From positions 1 through 43,591 of the forward strand of contig JAFDVL010000062.1 of the NCBI GenBank assembly GCA_018268995.1: a stretch of 43,591 bases of DNA, in the 5' to 3' direction. The notes beneath the pieces were generated by a model. That model had not been told where the DNA came from and did no database searches. It saw only the letters and a list, made by a program, of their open reading frames with translations. The stretch comes from Acidobacteriota bacterium (GTDB taxonomy: Bacteria > Acidobacteriota > Blastocatellia > RBC074). The stretch's first letter is position 1. Each line of letters begins with the position of its first letter. The position numbers and the translations under genes were made by a program. Of the stretch, positions 42,162-43,591 are shown one piece after another.

Positions 42162-43591
42162 ATGAAAAATCCGCCAATAAATGAATTACAAGATGCCACG
42201 CGCCGCCATTTCTTTGGCCAGTGCGCTGTTGGAGTTGGTTCCATCGCGCTCAATTGTTTGCTGGCGCGCGATGGTTTTAGCGCTCCGGTGAATACGCAAA
42301 ACCAAAGGCCGCAAATTGATCCGACAAATCCAATGGCAGCGCGTAAACCACCGTTTCCGGCCAAGGCGAAACGGGTCATTTACCTCTTTATGGCGGGAGC
42401 ACCGTCGCAACTGGAATTATTTTCTGACAAGCCAAAACTACGTGAATTAACGGGGCAGAAGCCGCCGGAAAGTTTGATGAAAGGGCGTCGCTTCGCTTTT
42501 CTAAAGGGCAATGAAACGCTTTTGGGCACAAAGCGGAAGTTTGCCCAGTACGGACAATCGGGAATGACGCTGAGCGAATTGTTGCCGCACCACCGCAAAA
42601 TCGCAGACGAAGTGTGCTGGTTGCGTGGGATGTCAACCGATGTATTCAATCACGGGCCAGCAAAGCTGTTTATGAACACGGGATTTCAAATTCCCGGTCG
42701 TCCCGCGTTCGGCGCGTGGGTGACGTATGGGCTGGGTAGTGAATCGAAAGATTTGCCTGGCTTTGTGGTGTTGCAAAGCGGTCGCCGTGGCCCGCGTGGC
42801 GGGGCGACATTGTGGAGCAGCGGATTCTTACCAACTTCGTTTCAGGGCGTACCATTTCGCGGCAGCGGTGATGCGATTTTGAATCTGCGCAGCCCTGAAG
42901 GCGTTTCGCGTGAACAGGAACGCGACTTCTACGATACCGTCGGTGTGCTGAATAAAGCCCGCCTTGCGGTGACGGGCGATCCTGAAATCATGACGCGCGT
43001 GAACGCCTACGAAATGGCATTTCAGATGCAAACGAGCGCCCCGGAATTAATGGATTTGAGCAAAGAATCGGCGGCGACTCTGGCGCTGTACGGTGTGAAG
43101 CCCGGCGAATCTGGTTTTGCGGCGAATGCGTTGCTGGCGCGGCGAATGATCGAACGTGGCGTGCGTTTTGTGCAGCTGTATCATACGGATTGGGATCATC
43201 ACGGCGAACGCGGCAACAACCTTGATGGAGACATCGAAGCCCGTTGCCGCGAGGTAGATCAGGCCAGTGCGGCGCTGGTGCTTGACCTGAAACAACGCGG
43301 CTTGCTGCAAGATACAATCGTCGTTTGGGGCGGGGAATTTGGCCGCACCCCAATGGGTGAAGTGCGCGAAACCACGGGGCGCGATCATCACATTGATGGA
43401 TTTACGATGTGGGTGGCCGGTGGCGGCTTCAAACCTGGAACCATTCACGGCGAGACTGATGAACTTGGCTTCGGCGCGATTGAAGGGCACATGCACGTCC
43501 ACGATTTGCACGCGACGTTGCTCCATCAACTTGGCTTCGATCACGAACAGTTAACCTATCGGTTCCAGGGACGCGACTTCCGCCTGACCGA
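42162..43591 (+). CDS. DUF1501 protein, Tat-exported (copy 3), cut by window end
   Basis: The third DUF1501 gene begins at ATG 42162 and runs without a stop to the window end. It has 476 visible residues and, by comparison with the other copies, lacks only about 12. The Tat motif is TRRHFFGQCAVGVGSIAL. Conserved blocks include LFMAGAPSQLELFSDKPK, FGAWVTYGLGSESKDLP, YHTDWDHHGERG, WGGEFGRTPMG, GRDHHIDGFTMW and FQGRDFRLT. It closes the cluster seen here; a partner gene may lie beyond the window. Confidence 0.9.
   Translation, partial: MKNPPINELQDATRRHFFGQCAVGVGSIALNCLLARDGFSAPVNTQNQRPQIDPTNPMAARKPPFPAKAKRVIYLFMAGAPSQLELFSDKPKLRELTGQKPPESLMKGRRFAFLKGNETLLGTKRKFAQYGQSGMTLSELLPHHRKIADEVCWLRGMSTDVFNHGPAKLFMNTGFQIPGRPAFGAWVTYGLGSESKDLPGFVVLQSGRRGPRGGATLWSSGFLPTSFQGVPFRGSGDAILNLRSPEGVSREQERDFYDTVGVLNKARLAVTGDPEIMTRVNAYEMAFQMQTSAPELMDLSKESAATLALYGVKPGESGFAANALLARRMIERGVRFVQLYHTDWDHHGERGNNLDGDIEARCREVDQASAALVLDLKQRGLLQDTIVVWGGEFGRTPMGEVRETTGRDHHIDGFTMWVAGGGFKPGTIHGETDELGFGAIEGHMHVHDLHATLLHQLGFDHEQLTYRFQGRDFRLT

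Noticed and set aside
1..43591. CRISPR arrays, tRNA or rRNA genes, phage or IS transposase genes
   Set aside because: None was found: no direct repeats with regular unique spacers, no tRNA cloverleaf recognised by eye, and no transposase or integrase motif. A tRNA could be missed without a covariance search.

Overview
The window looks like a piece of an Acidobacteriota chromosome, probably near class Blastocatellia. The evidence is tandem orphan FtsX/MacB-type permeases of the acidobacterial duplicated (ADOP) kind, a TonB-dependent receptor with an N-terminal carboxypeptidase-regulatory domain, a Ser/Thr kinase fused to a PD40 propeller, and several secreted PSCyt1/DUF1549/DUF1553 and DUF1501 proteins. 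GC looks moderate by eye. The assignment is inferred from gene families; no rRNA or tRNA was seen. Every credible gene is on the + strand.

Layout: (1) 1-3433, two ADOP permeases separated by a large repeat hairpin. (2) 3603-9321, housekeeping: pseudouridine synthase, ispH, rpsA, sppA, an HU/IHF-type protein and a HIT hydrolase. (3) 9453-16589, a probable glycan/amide-processing group: secreted nitrilase-fold hydrolase, PIG-L deacetylase, SDR, secreted polysaccharide-deacetylase-like protein and heparinase II/III-like lyase. (4) 16900-20364, a TonB-dependent receptor with its own promoter and terminators. (5) 20693-27326, two large secreted cytochrome-like PSCyt1/DUF1549/DUF1553 proteins. (6) 27334-28981, pnuC-nadR for NAD salvage. 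(7) 29060-31801, the membrane Ser/Thr kinase. (8) 31869-32419, a small DUF5678-like protein and a truncated retropepsin-like remnant. (9) 32436-43591, a DUF1501 / polytopic membrane protein / DUF1501 / PSCyt1-DUF1553 / lactonase / periplasmic carbonic anhydrase / DUF1501 cluster that runs off the window end.

The most striking feature is a set of unrelated palindromic repeats, several of which are read through in frame as protein. A GGTAC-ended palindrome occurs four times. Two copies sit as exact 69-nt in-frame insertions at the same place in two paralogous DUF1553 genes, and deleting them restores the length of the third paralog. The other two supply the C-terminus and stop codon of the PIG-L gene and of nadR. 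A different 87-nt palindrome interrupts the signal peptide of the polysaccharide deacetylase, and removing it leaves a clean signal peptide. A 219-bp unit with perfect 35-bp inverted ends, a giant 7/14-bp repeat hairpin, and a purine/pyrimidine inverted repeat in the kinase activation segment complete the set. This resembles coding palindromic elements such as those of Rickettsia, but in an acidobacterial setting.
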